This document shows, piece by piece, positions 8,739-17,439 of a stretch of DNA of 64,000 bases. Under the pieces are notes generated by a model, which saw only the letters and a list, made by a program, of their open reading frames with translations, did no database searches and had not been told where the DNA came from. Made by a program: the position numbers and the translations under genes. The first letter of the stretch is position 1. Every line of letters starts with the position of its first letter. The stretch lies in the NCBI GenBank assembly GCA_036676175.1, contig JAKFDL010000020.1, forward strand, positions 1 to 64,000, given 5' to 3'. The stretch is from Methylotenera_A sp036676175 (lineage in GTDB: Bacteria > Pseudomonadota > Gammaproteobacteria > Burkholderiales > Methylophilaceae).

Positions 8739-9457
8739 AAACGCTGTCCTGCTTCACGCTGTTGCGTGGTCAATGCCACACGATTGCGAATATAAATCGG
8801 TGCAGCTTCATTGGCAGGTTTGGCCTCACCTGCAGCAAAAATGGGGCGAGCTAGCTGCAAAATTGATTCGGCCATCGGCGTAACCCCAGGTAACATCTTG
8901 ATCAAATGCTGGTCGTAAATTTTACTTAGAACTTCACCATATACCGACCAGCCACTGCCTACGCCAACCCAAACCTTTCCTGACGATGCTCCAGCAGCCA
9001 ATATTGGTGAGACTTCTGGCTTGCATACTTGGGTCTCGTATATTTCATGCCATTTGTTTTCATGTTTTTCACTTGTTTTGATCTTTTCAAAAGCCGCGTG
9101 GTAAATCTCGCCCATGCGTGCATCCAAACAAACAATCACTTTATCGGCACCGCTAGCTTGCGCCACCGCTAATAAAGTATTCACCCCCACCACAGGAATA
9201 TTGGCCCCAAAGCCCAAGCCCTGCGCTACGCCACAGGCGATGCGCACACCAGTAAACGCGCCTGGGCCAGCGCCAAATGCAATACCATGTAAATCTGTTA
9301 GTTGCATATTTGCAGCATCTAACAGTGCCTGAATTTTCGGTAAAATCAACTCTGATGAGGCGTTACCCGCATGTTGATGATGCGTAAAAACTTGATCACC
9401 CACTTGCAAAGCCAGTGATAAAAATTCGGTTGAGGTATCTAAACTTAATAAATTCAT
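8735..9457 (-). CDS. tsaB: tRNA threonylcarbamoyladenosine biosynthesis protein TsaB
   Basis: TsaB works with TsaD and TsaE to make t6A37 in ANN-reading tRNAs. It is a 240-residue ASKHA-fold protein: N-terminal NLLSLDTSTEFLSLALQ, then LHGIAFGAGPGAFTGVRIACGVAQGLGF, which is strongly conserved, and VCLDARMGEIYHAAF. It lacks the metal-binding HxxxH of TsaD, as expected of TsaB. The start overlaps arfB by four bases and its end overlaps rimI by four bases. Confidence 0.95.
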   Translation of the reverse strand: MNLLSLDTSTEFLSLALQVGDQVFTHHQHAGNASSELILPKIQALLDAANMQLTDLHGIAFGAGPGAFTGVRIACGVAQGLGFGANIPVVGVNTLLAVAQASGADKVIVCLDARMGEIYHAAFEKIKTSEKHENKWHEIYETQVCKPEVSPILAAGASSGKVWVGVGSGWSVYGEVLSKIYDQHLIKMLPGVTPMAESILQLARPIFAAGEAKPANEAAPIYIRNRVALTTQQREAGQRL

Positions 9458-9852
9458 TCGGACGCTATTTTACCGCGCAATTGCTTCACTTGCTTACGTA
9501 TCGTCTTACCTTCTAATCGCCTCTGTTTAGAGCCATAACTCGGCTTTGTAGCGTATCGCATCGGTTTTACCTGATTTGTGGCATTCACAATTTCATGCAA
9601 GCGCTTAATCGCGTCTTTTTTATTCGCTTCTTGCGTGCGATATTGCTGGGCTTTGAGGATTAATATGCCTTCATCTGTAATCCTATTATCTTTACTATGC
9701 ATGAGCCGCGCTTTCAGCCAATCGCTCAAACTAGAAGCATTTATGTCAAAACGCAAATGAATGGCGCTAGAAACCTTATTTACATTCTGCCCACCCGCCC
9801 CTTGCGCACGGATAGCGGTGAGTTCGTATTCAGTTTCTGACAGAACAATCAT
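9454..9852 (-). CDS. arfB: Alternative ribosome-rescue factor / peptidyl-tRNA hydrolase ArfB
   Basis: A 132-residue release-factor-like protein. The GGQ catalytic loop is present in RAQGAGGQNVNKVSSAIHLR, and the C-terminal tail is rich in Lys and Arg (GSKQRRLEGKTIRKQVKQLRGK), which in ArfB/YaeJ enters the empty mRNA channel of stalled ribosomes. The family hydrolyses peptidyl-tRNA on nonstop complexes. It overlaps the helicase gene upstream and tsaB downstream by four bases each, so it belongs to one operon. Confidence 0.94.
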   Translation of the reverse strand: MIVLSETEYELTAIRAQGAGGQNVNKVSSAIHLRFDINASSLSDWLKARLMHSKDNRITDEGILILKAQQYRTQEANKKDAIKRLHEIVNATNQVKPMRYATKPSYGSKQRRLEGKTIRKQVKQLRGKIASE

Positions 9853-11780
9853 GACGCAAAAAACGTTTGCACATCTGCCAATTCTTTAGTGCGTTTAAAC
9901 GGTGGCAGGCTTTGCCAGATGCGTTTTCCATAAGGTTTGGTGATGAGACGCGGATCACAAATCACCAGCACCCCTCTATCGGTTTCATCGCGAATTAAGC
10001 GCCCAGCGCCTTGTTTGAGCGTGATGACGGAGTAAGGCAATTGATATTCCATAAAGGCGTTTTTGCCATCTGCGGTCAATTTATCGATACGCGCCGACAA
10101 CACGGGGTCATCGGGCGGGGCGAATGGCAGCTTGTCGATAATCACCACGGACAGTGCTTCGCCGCGTACATCGACGCCTTCCCAAAAGCTTTGTGACCCA
10201 ACTAGCACAGCATTGCCATGCGCGCGAAAGCGATCCAGTAATTCAGTGCGTGTGCTTTCACCTTGTAATAACAACGGATACTCCATGCCATTTTCGCCAA
10301 ATGCATCTTTTAATAAGGCATGCACTTCGCGCATTGCGCGCAAGCTGGTGCATAGCACAAACGCGCGACCACGGCTGGCTTGTATCACGGGCAAGCTGAC
10401 CGCAGCAACAGCGGCAGCATAGCCCGATGAATTAGGGTCTGGCATGCCAGCAGGCGCGTAAAGTAAGGCTTGTAGGCCATAATCAAATGGGCTTTGCCAA
10501 TAACCAGTTGCGGCATTGGTTAAGCCCATCTGTGCTTGATAATGACTAAAATCGCTTTTTACCGCTAACGTGGCCGAGGTAAAAATCCAGGCGCGTGGTT
10601 GTGCATTGAGTTGTTTACTAAAGCCATCAGCCACACTCAGTGGCGTAGCGTGCAGCTGCACACTTTGCGTAAACACCTCCACCCAGCGCACTAAGTTAGC
10701 ATTTTCGGCCTTGAGCCAACGTGTAAGTTGCAAATTAAGCTCTTCACCACGTTGCCAACATTTTTCCAACATAGGGTCACGCGCGGCTTGGCTTTCTAGC
10801 ACCGCATTTAAAGCTTTGAGCATACTTTGCATATCAGCAAATGCAGCTTCGAAATTTTTTAACGCCAGCGCCTTATTGACAGGCAATCTTGAGCCTTCGT
10901 ATTGAAATACCAGCCTAAAGTCTTTACAGGATTTTTCTAATTTAGGAATACTTTCGGCCAGTGCAACACAGTCTTTGGCCAAGGTGAGATGGGCAGTCAA
11001 ACTGTCACGGCACAGTTCGATAAGTTGCGAAGTCGAAATGTCTTCGCCAAAAAACAGCCCTGCAACTTCTGGTAATTGGTGTGCTTCGTCAAAAATCACC
11101 GTGTTAGCAGAAGGCAACAACTCTGCCACACCTTCGTCGCGCAACATTACATCTGCAAAAAACAGGTGGTGATTTACCACAATCACATCCGCTGCCAACG
11201 CCTTTTTACGCGCTTCCATCACAAAACATTCTTTGTAATAGTTACAATCTTGGCCTAAGCAATTATCGCGTGTGCTGGTGACGTTCATCCAAATGGTCGC
11301 GTTCTCGGGCACGTCGGTGAGTTCCGCCTTATCGCCAGTTTTGCTGTTTTCCGAAAAGTTTTTGATGAGATGCACATATTTTGCATCTTCTCGCGATGCA
11401 AAACGGCCACTTTGCGTAGCAGCTTCCAAATGATAATGGCACACATAGTTAGCGCGGCCTTTTAGCATGGCTACGGTGACCGGGACTTTCAGCGCATCTC
11501 TTACATTCGGTAAATCACGATTAAATAGCTGATCCTGCAGCGTTTTTGTGCCAGTCGAAATAATCACCTTGCCGCCAGAAAGCAGTGCCGGCACTAAATA
11601 AGCAAATGTTTTGCCGGTGCCGGTACCCGCTTCGGCAATCAGCTGTTTATTATTTTGAATGGCATTTTCTATCGCCAGCGCCATTTCCAACTGTTCTTTG
11701 CGCTCGCTATAGCCTTGTATTGCATCGGCTAGCGCGCCGTTTGCCTTAAAAATTTGGGATAGTACGGAGGTTTCTGACAT
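9849..11780 (-). CDS. DinG/YoaA-family ATP-dependent DNA helicase with Fe-S cluster
   Basis: A superfamily 2, XPD-like helicase of 643 residues, expected to unwind DNA 5' to 3' during repair. Walker A AEAGTGTGKT lies at about residues 49-58, the DEAH box in NTVIFDEAHQLPE, and four cysteines (YVCHYH, then DNCLGQDCNYYKEC) are spaced for a 4Fe-4S cluster. C-terminal motifs include TSATLA, VGSQSFWEGVDVRGEALS and KQGAGRLIRDETDRGVLVICDPR. I use the ATG at 11780 (MSETSV); the frame extends to a GTG at 11846, but that extension has no family resemblance. Size and cluster fit YoaA-type more than long DinG. First gene of the operon leading to rimI. Confidence 0.93.
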   Translation of the reverse strand: MSETSVLSQIFKANGALADAIQGYSERKEQLEMALAIENAIQNNKQLIAEAGTGTGKTFAYLVPALLSGGKVIISTGTKTLQDQLFNRDLPNVRDALKVPVTVAMLKGRANYVCHYHLEAATQSGRFASREDAKYVHLIKNFSENSKTGDKAELTDVPENATIWMNVTSTRDNCLGQDCNYYKECFVMEARKKALAADVIVVNHHLFFADVMLRDEGVAELLPSANTVIFDEAHQLPEVAGLFFGEDISTSQLIELCRDSLTAHLTLAKDCVALAESIPKLEKSCKDFRLVFQYEGSRLPVNKALALKNFEAAFADMQSMLKALNAVLESQAARDPMLEKCWQRGEELNLQLTRWLKAENANLVRWVEVFTQSVQLHATPLSVADGFSKQLNAQPRAWIFTSATLAVKSDFSHYQAQMGLTNAATGYWQSPFDYGLQALLYAPAGMPDPNSSGYAAAVAAVSLPVIQASRGRAFVLCTSLRAMREVHALLKDAFGENGMEYPLLLQGESTRTELLDRFRAHGNAVLVGSQSFWEGVDVRGEALSVVIIDKLPFAPPDDPVLSARIDKLTADGKNAFMEYQLPYSVITLKQGAGRLIRDETDRGVLVICDPRLITKPYGKRIWQSLPPFKRTKELADVQTFFAS

Positions 11781-11909
11781 AGCCAAATTATCCCATGAAT
11801 ACGCTAAGTGGTTGTGGTGTATGTTAAAAACTATTGCGTTCCCCACTGGTTATTGTTAGCCTAGGCGTGCTGTAAACGTTTAATTCTGTCATTACTTTAG
11901 GGAGGATGT

Positions 11910-12197
11910 ATGGATTTAGGTTTAATTATTCAGTTAATAAGCGGTGCTGTTGGCGGCAATGTAGCTGGCAGTTTAATGAAAAACGCAAGTTTAGGCCCAG
12001 TGCTTAATTCAATTATCGGTGTTTTGGGTGGCGGCTTAGGTGGACAATTACTCGCCATGTTAGGCGTGGGTGGTGCAGAAGCCGCGGGCACTATGGATAT
12101 TGCTTCAATTGTGACGCAAGTAGCTGGTGGTGGTATTGGTGGTGGCGTTTTACTCGCTATCGTCGGACTGATTAAAAATGCAATGGCAAAACAATAA
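11910..12197 (+). CDS. Small Gly-rich membrane protein of unknown function
   Basis: A 95-residue protein with a strong GGGAGG ribosome binding site. It is composed largely of Gly, Ala, Leu and Ile in two or three hydrophobic stretches with many GxxxG-like spacings (SGAVGGNVAGSL, IGVLGGGLGGQLLAML, VAGGGIGGGVLLAIVGLI). That pattern suggests closely packed membrane helices. I do not recognise a named family. It is followed by a terminator and stands as a single transcription unit, so it may be separately regulated. Confidence 0.78.
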   Translation: MDLGLIIQLISGAVGGNVAGSLMKNASLGPVLNSIIGVLGGGLGGQLLAMLGVGGAEAAGTMDIASIVTQVAGGGIGGGVLLAIVGLIKNAMAKQ

Positions 12198-12209
12198 ACG
12201 CAGCACATT

Positions 12210-12243
12210 AAACCTGCTCTCGTTCATTAGAGTGGGTTTTTAT
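12210..12243 (+). terminator. Rho-independent terminator after the Gly-rich membrane protein
   Basis: AAACCTGCTC (12210-12219) pairs with GAGTGGGTTT (12230-12239), including two wobble pairs, with a 10-base loop and a following T run. Confidence 0.75.
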
Positions 12244-12266
12244 ATTTTCACTATAAAATTCTCCAC

Positions 12267-12845
12267 ATGAAATTAATCGCGACCGTTCTGGCATTCAACC
12301 TTAGCCTGTGTGCTCCCATAATGGCAAATCCCATGGTGGCGAATCCTATGAATGCAAATGAAGTGCTAACTGAAAATGCGGCCGGTATAGTGCTTTACGC
12401 AGATGAAGCTGGGCAAGATGGCGCAGCAAGCTGGAAAGCCAAAACGCAACAAGTCATTATGAATGCGCTTAGCTTGACTGGTGTTAAATATAAATTTGGC
12501 GGCAATAGCCCTGAAACTGGCTTTGATTGCAGTGGTTTTGTACGCTATGTATTTCACAATGCAGCCAATTTAACGCTGCCACCTACTGCGCGTGCCATTA
12601 GTCAATTGGGCAATAGCGTTAAAAAAGATGAGTTGCAACCCGGTGATTTAGTGTTTTTTAATACATTGAAAAGTGCTTTTTCACATGTGGGCATTTACAT
12701 TGGTGACAATAAATTCATCCATGCACCAAGTGCGGGTAAAACAGTGCGTGTCGAAAACATGCAACAAAGCTACTGGTCTAGCCGTTTTAACGGAGCTCAG
12801 CGACTTGATAAAGACCTTGAAAAAACAGTAAAACCTAATCAATAA
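12267..12845 (+). CDS. Exported NlpC/P60 (C40) peptidoglycan endopeptidase
   Basis: A 192-residue exported cysteine peptidase expected to cut stem peptides in peptidoglycan. The signal peptide runs to about residue 20 (CAPIMANPM). After a linker with a repeated MVANPMNANE-like stretch comes the C40 domain: catalytic Cys in GFDCSGFVRYVF, catalytic His in FSHVGIYIGDNKFIHAPS, and the usual LQPGDLVFFNT. Domain length and order match Spr/NlpC-type enzymes. No operon partner. Confidence 0.93.
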   Translation: MKLIATVLAFNLSLCAPIMANPMVANPMNANEVLTENAAGIVLYADEAGQDGAASWKAKTQQVIMNALSLTGVKYKFGGNSPETGFDCSGFVRYVFHNAANLTLPPTARAISQLGNSVKKDELQPGDLVFFNTLKSAFSHVGIYIGDNKFIHAPSAGKTVRVENMQQSYWSSRFNGAQRLDKDLEKTVKPNQ

Positions 12846-12901
12846 ACATATGCGTCACAGACCATGTGGATATTGGCCTGCAGCGCATTAATATTTATAG
12901 G

Positions 12902-13363
12902 TCACTCATGAAATTTGGCAATTTCACCTGGCTTACGCAACATTTTATCTACTTCACCCAAGTGTAGCTCTTCTTGATAAATCATCTCGCGTGCGTATTC
13001 CTCTAGCATGACAGATTCACCTTCCACCAACTTCAGTAAAGCTTTGTAAGCGTTAAGTGATACTGTTTCGTGCGCTAATGATTCTCGCAAAATATCGCCA
13101 ATATCATGGTTATGCGTTTCCAATAATGGGCCGATTGATAAAGATGGGTGCCCACCCAAATGCGTTATCAGCTCACCTGCTTTATCGGCATGGGTCAGTG
13201 ATTCTGCCGCTTGGCCACGCAGCCAAGACACAATCGGGATGCGGTTGTAGCCAAACACCATCAACGCATAGTGCGTGTAACGCACCACGCCTGCAAGTTC
13301 AAGCTCTAATATTAAATTTAATGCTTTGGTAACTGGGGTCGCAACCCCGTGATTTGAAGCCAT
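12902..13363 (-). CDS. Bacterioferritin-like ferritin-superfamily protein
   Basis: A 153-residue four-helix ferritin-like protein. Likely metal ligands are seen in LELELAGVVRYTHYALM, AAESLTHADKAGEL, LAHETVSLNAY and IYQEELHLGEVDKML. It resembles bacterioferritins in length and context, but the first ExxH site reads ESLTH (one extra residue) and the Met that ligates haem in E. coli Bfr is not evident, so haem binding should not be assumed. Ribosome binding site AGGAG precedes the ATG. A weak Fur-like site lies upstream. Iron storage or detoxification is the likely role. Confidence 0.85.
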   Translation of the reverse strand: MASNHGVATPVTKALNLILELELAGVVRYTHYALMVFGYNRIPIVSWLRGQAAESLTHADKAGELITHLGGHPSLSIGPLLETHNHDIGDILRESLAHETVSLNAYKALLKLVEGESVMLEEYAREMIYQEELHLGEVDKMLRKPGEIAKFHE

Positions 13364-13459
13364 TTTGTTCTCCTAAACCATACAAAATTCTGTACAAAAA
13401 TTTGATTGATTTCACTCAATGACCACACTGTATAGTAAAAAAAACAAGCTTGCAGAATT

Positions 13460-13478
13460 GCAAATAATTCGCATTGTC
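13460..13478. promoter_or_regulatory. Possible Fur-like box upstream of the ferritin-like gene
   Basis: GCAAATAATTCGCATTGTC agrees with the 19-base E. coli Fur consensus at 12 positions by my count. In AT-rich DNA this is weak support, but the position upstream of a bacterioferritin-like gene is sensible. Confidence 0.25.
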
Positions 13479-13492
13479 AGTCGCAAATACAT

Positions 13493-13795
13493 TTAGATTG
13501 GCTCATGTTCTCCGTGACCCGCCCTGTCACTATGGCCAAGGTCTCTGGTGGGTGCGATGACGTCGCGAATCAGTTGTTTTAACTCTTTAGATTCCGGAAA
13601 GCGTCCAGCTTGTTTGCGATTAAACAGAACCACGCCATTAAGGCGCACTTCTAACACGCCACCGGTGCCGGGCATTAAATTAACGCCAGCCAAATCGGCC
13701 TCAAAAGTGGTTAGCAGTTCTTGCGCCAGCCACGCAGCACGCAGCAACCAACGGCATTGCGTACAATATTCGATCTCTACTTGATAGGGCTTCAT
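13493..13795 (-). CDS. SelW/SelT/SelH (Rdx) family thioredoxin-like protein
   Basis: A 100-residue Rdx-family protein. The N-terminal redox motif is CTQC (in EIEYCTQCRWLLRAAWLAQELL), so cysteine stands where the animal SelW proteins carry selenocysteine. The following strand-helix pattern (VNLMPGTGGVLEVRLNGVVLFNRK, then GRFPESKELKQLIRDVI) is typical. The family is thought to be redox-active, but its substrates are unknown. The C-terminal tail is His/Gly/Asp-rich. It lies downstream of the ferritin-like gene's promoter region and is divergent from ctpA. Confidence 0.9.
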   Translation of the reverse strand: MKPYQVEIEYCTQCRWLLRAAWLAQELLTTFEADLAGVNLMPGTGGVLEVRLNGVVLFNRKQAGRFPESKELKQLIRDVIAPTRDLGHSDRAGHGEHEPI

Positions 13796-13956
13796 CTCGT
13801 CCTCTTTAAATATAATAAGCCTAATTTAATGATTTTTATGCTATTAAAAACGCTTGAAATAGCGCAAAATGAACCTATTATCTTATTGTAAGCTCTTAAT
13901 GTGAGTCGTGCGTTAAGCATAAGCAATATTAATTATTTTCAAGTAAAAGGGTGTAC

Positions 13957-15408
13957 ATGCGGTCTACTTTCCAAAAATTCGGGCTTATTGGCTCTGGTGT
14001 GCTTATCGGTATTCTGATTAGCCTTAACTTTTCTGCATTAGCAGAAAAAATCTCGTCTTCGCAATTGCCGATTGACGATTTACGCGTATTTGCAGAAGTA
14101 TTTGGCAAAGTAAAAAGTGATTATGTAGAAAATGTTGAAGACAAAAAGCTCATCAATGAAGCATTGACTGGCATGCTTTCCGGGTTAGATCCCCACTCAA
14201 CCTTTATGGATGCAGACGCTTATAAAGACCTTCAAGCAGGTACACAAGGAGAATTTGGCGGCTTGGGCATAGAGGTGGCGATGGAAGAAGGCCTGGTAAA
14301 GGTAGTGACGCCAATTGAGGATAGCCCTGCCTATAAAGCTGGCCTTAAAAGTGGCGATTTGATCAGCAAGTTAGACGACACACAAGTGCGTGGGCTCACC
14401 TTAAATGATGCAGTTAAGAAAATGCGCGGTAAACCAGATACATCTATTGTACTGACCGTATTGCGCAAAGGTGAGGTCAAGCCGCTTACTTTTAATTTGG
14501 TACGTGCGATTATTAAGACGCAAAGTGTTAAAAACAAATATATCGAGAAAGATTACGCCTATATCCGTATCACCCAGTTTCAAGACCATACCGGTGAGGA
14601 TTTAGCCAAGGCGTTAACTTCACTGCAAGCACAAAACAAGGGTCCTTTTAAAGGCTTGGTGCTTGATATGCGCAATAATCCGGGTGGCTTGCTAGACGCT
14701 GCAGTGGGTGTATCGGCTGCGTTCTTACCAAAAAACAATTTAGTGGTGTACACCGAAGGTCGTGTACAAGATTCTAAAATGCGTTTAAGCGCTACGCCTT
14801 TAGACTATGCAAGAAGAGGTAAGGGTGATTATCTTAAAAACGTACCTGAATCATACAAAAAAACACCGATGGTTGTTTTGGTGAACTCCGGCTCCGCTTC
14901 TGCCTCCGAAATTGTGGCGGGTGCACTGCAAGACCATAAACGTGCAACGATTCTTGGCGTGCAAAGTTTTGGTAAAGGTTCTGTACAAACCATATTGCCG
15001 ATGAATAATGGTAGCGCGATCAAGCTCACCACAGCGCGTTATTTCACACCGAATGGTCGCTCGATTCAGGCCAAAGGCATCGTGCCAGACATTATTGTGG
15101 AAGATGGTTCTGACCCTGCTAACGATCTGCATGAGGCCGATTTAGCCAAGCATTTATCAAACCCAAAAGATGCTGCAGAAGCGGCCGAGGCTGCTAAAGC
15201 AAAAGACGCTGCTAAAGAAGCGGCGGCTAAGGCTAAATTAAACGAGAAAAAATTTGCAGAGCCGCAGGGCCCAATTGAGCCAGCTAGCAAAGAAGATTTC
15301 CAATTTGTACAAGCCATGAACCTGCTCAAAGGTTTACCAGTACAAAAAATACCAGAGCCTAAAGTAGCAGTTGCAACTCCAAGCGACGCAAAACCTGCTA
15401 CGAAATAA
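13957..15408 (+). CDS. ctpA: Carboxy-terminal processing protease, S41 family
   Basis: A periplasmic, membrane-tethered serine protease of 483 residues that recognises C-terminal tails. It has an N-terminal membrane anchor (LIGSGVLIGILISLNF), a PDZ domain at about 90-175 (GGLGIEVAMEEGLVKVVTPIEDSPAYKAGL), and the S41 core with catalytic Ser in VNSGSASASEIVAGAL and Lys in GVQSFGKGSVQTI. An Ala/Lys/Glu-rich linker follows (about 405-435), then a short C-terminal segment. I choose the ATG at 13957, placed well after AAAGGG; a GTG two codons earlier is also open. A terminator follows. Confidence 0.95.
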   Translation: MRSTFQKFGLIGSGVLIGILISLNFSALAEKISSSQLPIDDLRVFAEVFGKVKSDYVENVEDKKLINEALTGMLSGLDPHSTFMDADAYKDLQAGTQGEFGGLGIEVAMEEGLVKVVTPIEDSPAYKAGLKSGDLISKLDDTQVRGLTLNDAVKKMRGKPDTSIVLTVLRKGEVKPLTFNLVRAIIKTQSVKNKYIEKDYAYIRITQFQDHTGEDLAKALTSLQAQNKGPFKGLVLDMRNNPGGLLDAAVGVSAAFLPKNNLVVYTEGRVQDSKMRLSATPLDYARRGKGDYLKNVPESYKKTPMVVLVNSGSASASEIVAGALQDHKRATILGVQSFGKGSVQTILPMNNGSAIKLTTARYFTPNGRSIQAKGIVPDIIVEDGSDPANDLHEADLAKHLSNPKDAAEAAEAAKAKDAAKEAAAKAKLNEKKFAEPQGPIEPASKEDFQFVQAMNLLKGLPVQKIPEPKVAVATPSDAKPATK

Positions 15409-15426
15409 TCTTTAAGTAGATTTAAT

Positions 15427-15457
15427 AAGCCTGCTTGTAAAACAAGTGGGCTTTTTT
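15427..15457 (+). terminator. Rho-independent terminator after ctpA
   Basis: AAGCCTGCTTGT (15427-15438) pairs with ACAAGTGGGCTT (15442-15453) using two wobble pairs, with a three-base loop, followed by six T. Confidence 0.88.
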
Positions 15458-15517
15458 GTATGCCAAATCACTCATAAAACCACACAAATGCTGGCAAATT
15501 TGGATTAAACTTAACAC

Positions 15518-16141
15518 ATGGATATCGACCAACTGATTAACACGTTTGATAAGGGCTTACGCACTATTTTTGCAGTGAGTTCTGCCGCCAGACAGCGTCC
15601 AGACGCAAACATCGATGAGCCAGTGTTAAACGAAGACAGTAAGCAGCATGCGGCAGCACTGATGCGCATCAATCACGTAGGCGAAGTGTGTGCGCAAGCG
15701 CTTTACAGTGGGCAAGCGCTCACCAGCAAAAGCCCGCATATTGTCAGCGCATTGCAGCACGCGGCAGATGAGGAAACTGACCACTTAGCTTGGTGCGAGG
15801 CGCGTATTAACGAGCTGGGTGGTCGCAAAAGTATATTGAATCCGCTTTGGTATGCGGGAAGTTTTACATTAGGTGCAGTGGCCGGTGCACTGGGCGATAA
15901 ATGGAATCTGGGCTTTTTAGCCGAGACGGAAAAACAAGTATCCACACATTTGCAAAATCATTTAAGCCAGCTAGATGAAACTGATCTTAAAACGCGTACA
16001 ATTGTTGAACAGATGCAACAAGATGAAGCAGCCCATGCAGCAGAAGCTTTACAACTTGGTGGCAGCGAACTACCTGCACCAGTCAAGTTTGGCATGCAGC
16101 TTGCTTCTAAAATAATGACGAAAACAGCTTATTACATTTAG
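15518..16141 (+). CDS. coq7: Demethoxyubiquinone hydroxylase Coq7
   Basis: A 207-residue di-iron monooxygenase that hydroxylates 2-polyprenyl-3-methyl-6-methoxy-1,4-benzoquinol in ubiquinone biosynthesis. Ligand motifs are visible: RINHVGEVCAQALYSGQAL, ADEETDHLAWCEARINEL (ExxH), STHLQNHL, and MQQDEAAHAAEAL (ExxH). A hydrophobic patch (LWYAGSFTLGAVAGALGD) may help membrane association. The gene is 28 bases upstream of a DUF2322 gene on the same strand. Confidence 0.95.
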   Translation: MDIDQLINTFDKGLRTIFAVSSAARQRPDANIDEPVLNEDSKQHAAALMRINHVGEVCAQALYSGQALTSKSPHIVSALQHAADEETDHLAWCEARINELGGRKSILNPLWYAGSFTLGAVAGALGDKWNLGFLAETEKQVSTHLQNHLSQLDETDLKTRTIVEQMQQDEAAHAAEALQLGGSELPAPVKFGMQLASKIMTKTAYYI

Positions 16142-16169
16142 GCTTTTAATATTAAGGTTTTAACAGAAT

Positions 16170-16487
16170 ATGCAAAAATTTAGTGATGTGCTATTAACGC
16201 TAGATAGCGCCGATGAGGTGCAGCGTATAGAGCTTTACCTCGAAAATGGCACACCCGCAGGCAGCATTGAAAACAAGCCTGGCAGCCAAGGCTCGATTAA
16301 AGTGTTTTACCACCTATATAAAATGTATGGCGGCATCACGCTAGACGCTGCAGTTGAAGGCTTAGCGTTGTACGCTGAGCATACCGAAGATGCTGAAAAT
16401 TGCCCTGGTAAGCACCCCAATGTAGACAGGCTGATTAGCGTTCTTGAAAACGAGACACCGCTAACAATGAAAGTCATTACGGTTTAA
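16170..16487 (+). CDS. DUF2322 family protein
   Basis: A 105-residue protein that I match from memory to DUF2322, a small Proteobacterial family: IELYLENGTPAGSIENKPGSQGS, VFYHLYKMYGGITLDAAVEGL, ALYAEHTEDAENCPGKHPNVDRL. No catalytic motif or membrane segment is seen. It is 28 bases after coq7 and is probably co-transcribed with it, but nothing in the sequence ties it to ubiquinone synthesis. Confidence 0.75.
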   Translation: MQKFSDVLLTLDSADEVQRIELYLENGTPAGSIENKPGSQGSIKVFYHLYKMYGGITLDAAVEGLALYAEHTEDAENCPGKHPNVDRLISVLENETPLTMKVITV

Positions 16488-16498
16488 AACTAACCGCT

Positions 16499-16903
16499 TC
16501 AAATTAATGCAGAAATTGGTGGATGGTAGATAAGTTCTAATAAGTGCCCCACTGCATCGAGGCAATAAAAGCCGCGAGATCCATCACGGTGCGTTTTAGG
16601 CGCTTCGGTGATTTTTACACCACAGCTCACAAAATAAGCGTACCAGTTATCTACATCCTGCGGTGTTTTTAGCACAAAGCCGATGTGATCCAAGCGCTGT
16701 TGTGCTTGCGGCGTATAATCTGCGCGGTGTAGTGCAAAAACGTCGCCTTCGTTAGTCAGATACACATTATCAGCATCTGGTTGCCACTCAATGCGCATCC
16801 CCATAATACGCGTATAAAAATCTACCGCGACTTCTAACTCTTTCACAAATAATGCCAGATGACGTATACCCAGCATGCCATTTGGTTTAGTTAAATTATT
16901 CAT
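16499..16903 (-). CDS. VOC-superfamily (glyoxalase/bleomycin-resistance fold) protein
   Basis: A 134-residue protein with one VOC domain pair: GIRHLALFVKELEVAVDFYTRIMGMRIEW in the first half and LDHIGFVLKTPQDVDNWYAYFVSCGV in the second, ending GFYCLDAVGHLLELIYHP. Candidate metal ligands are the His in IRHLALFV, the His in LDHIGF and the Glu in HLLELIY. The substrate cannot be told from sequence; glyoxalase I itself is not supported. It overlaps the upstream OsmC gene by 8 bases. Confidence 0.9.
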   Translation of the reverse strand: MNNLTKPNGMLGIRHLALFVKELEVAVDFYTRIMGMRIEWQPDADNVYLTNEGDVFALHRADYTPQAQQRLDHIGFVLKTPQDVDNWYAYFVSCGVKITEAPKTHRDGSRGFYCLDAVGHLLELIYHPPISALI

Positions 16904-17336
16904 GTGAAACCGCTTTCATTTCACTTGATTTTATTTCATAGCCATGGGTAATTTCTACGCTTTTACTGAGCATGATACTTGCCGAGCAATATTTCTCTGC
17001 CGATAATTTTACCGCACGCTCTACTTGTGTGGCATTTAAGTTATCGCCTGTAATCACAAAATGCACGTGAATTTTGGTAAAAACCTTAGGGATATCACTA
17101 GCACGTTCTGCTGTAATTTCTGCCACGCAATCCACAATTGGCTGGCGCGCTTTTTTCAAAATTAACACCACATCAAATGAAGTGCAGGCACCCATGCCAA
17201 TCAGTAGCATCTCCATAGGCCGCATGCCAATATTACGGCCGCCATTCTCTGGTGCGCCATCCAGCACTACGGCATGGCCAGTTTCAGACTCGCCTACGAA
17301 ACTGACACCTTCTACCCATTTAATTCTTACTTTCAT
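16896..17336 (-). CDS. OsmC-family peroxiredoxin-like protein (YhfA type)
   Basis: A 146-residue OsmC-fold protein. The two conserved cysteines are in LLIGMGACTSFDVVLIL and SAEKYCSASIMLSKS, the pair that reduces organic hydroperoxides in OsmC/Ohr enzymes. The overall pattern (N-terminal beta strands, NGGRNIGMRPMEMLL) is closest to the YhfA branch, whose substrate is unclear. Its end overlaps the start of the VOC gene by 8 bases, so the two probably form a small operon. Confidence 0.9.
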   Translation of the reverse strand: MKVRIKWVEGVSFVGESETGHAVVLDGAPENGGRNIGMRPMEMLLIGMGACTSFDVVLILKKARQPIVDCVAEITAERASDIPKVFTKIHVHFVITGDNLNATQVERAVKLSAEKYCSASIMLSKSVEITHGYEIKSSEMKAVSHE

Positions 17337-17439
17337 TACTTACCTTTTTATTGCCAAGACCATAAACTGGAACGAGTCGCTTGAGTGCAAGGCTCACAGC
17401 GCGTAACGTTTAATAAAGTCGTGTAGTCAGTATTTCTCC

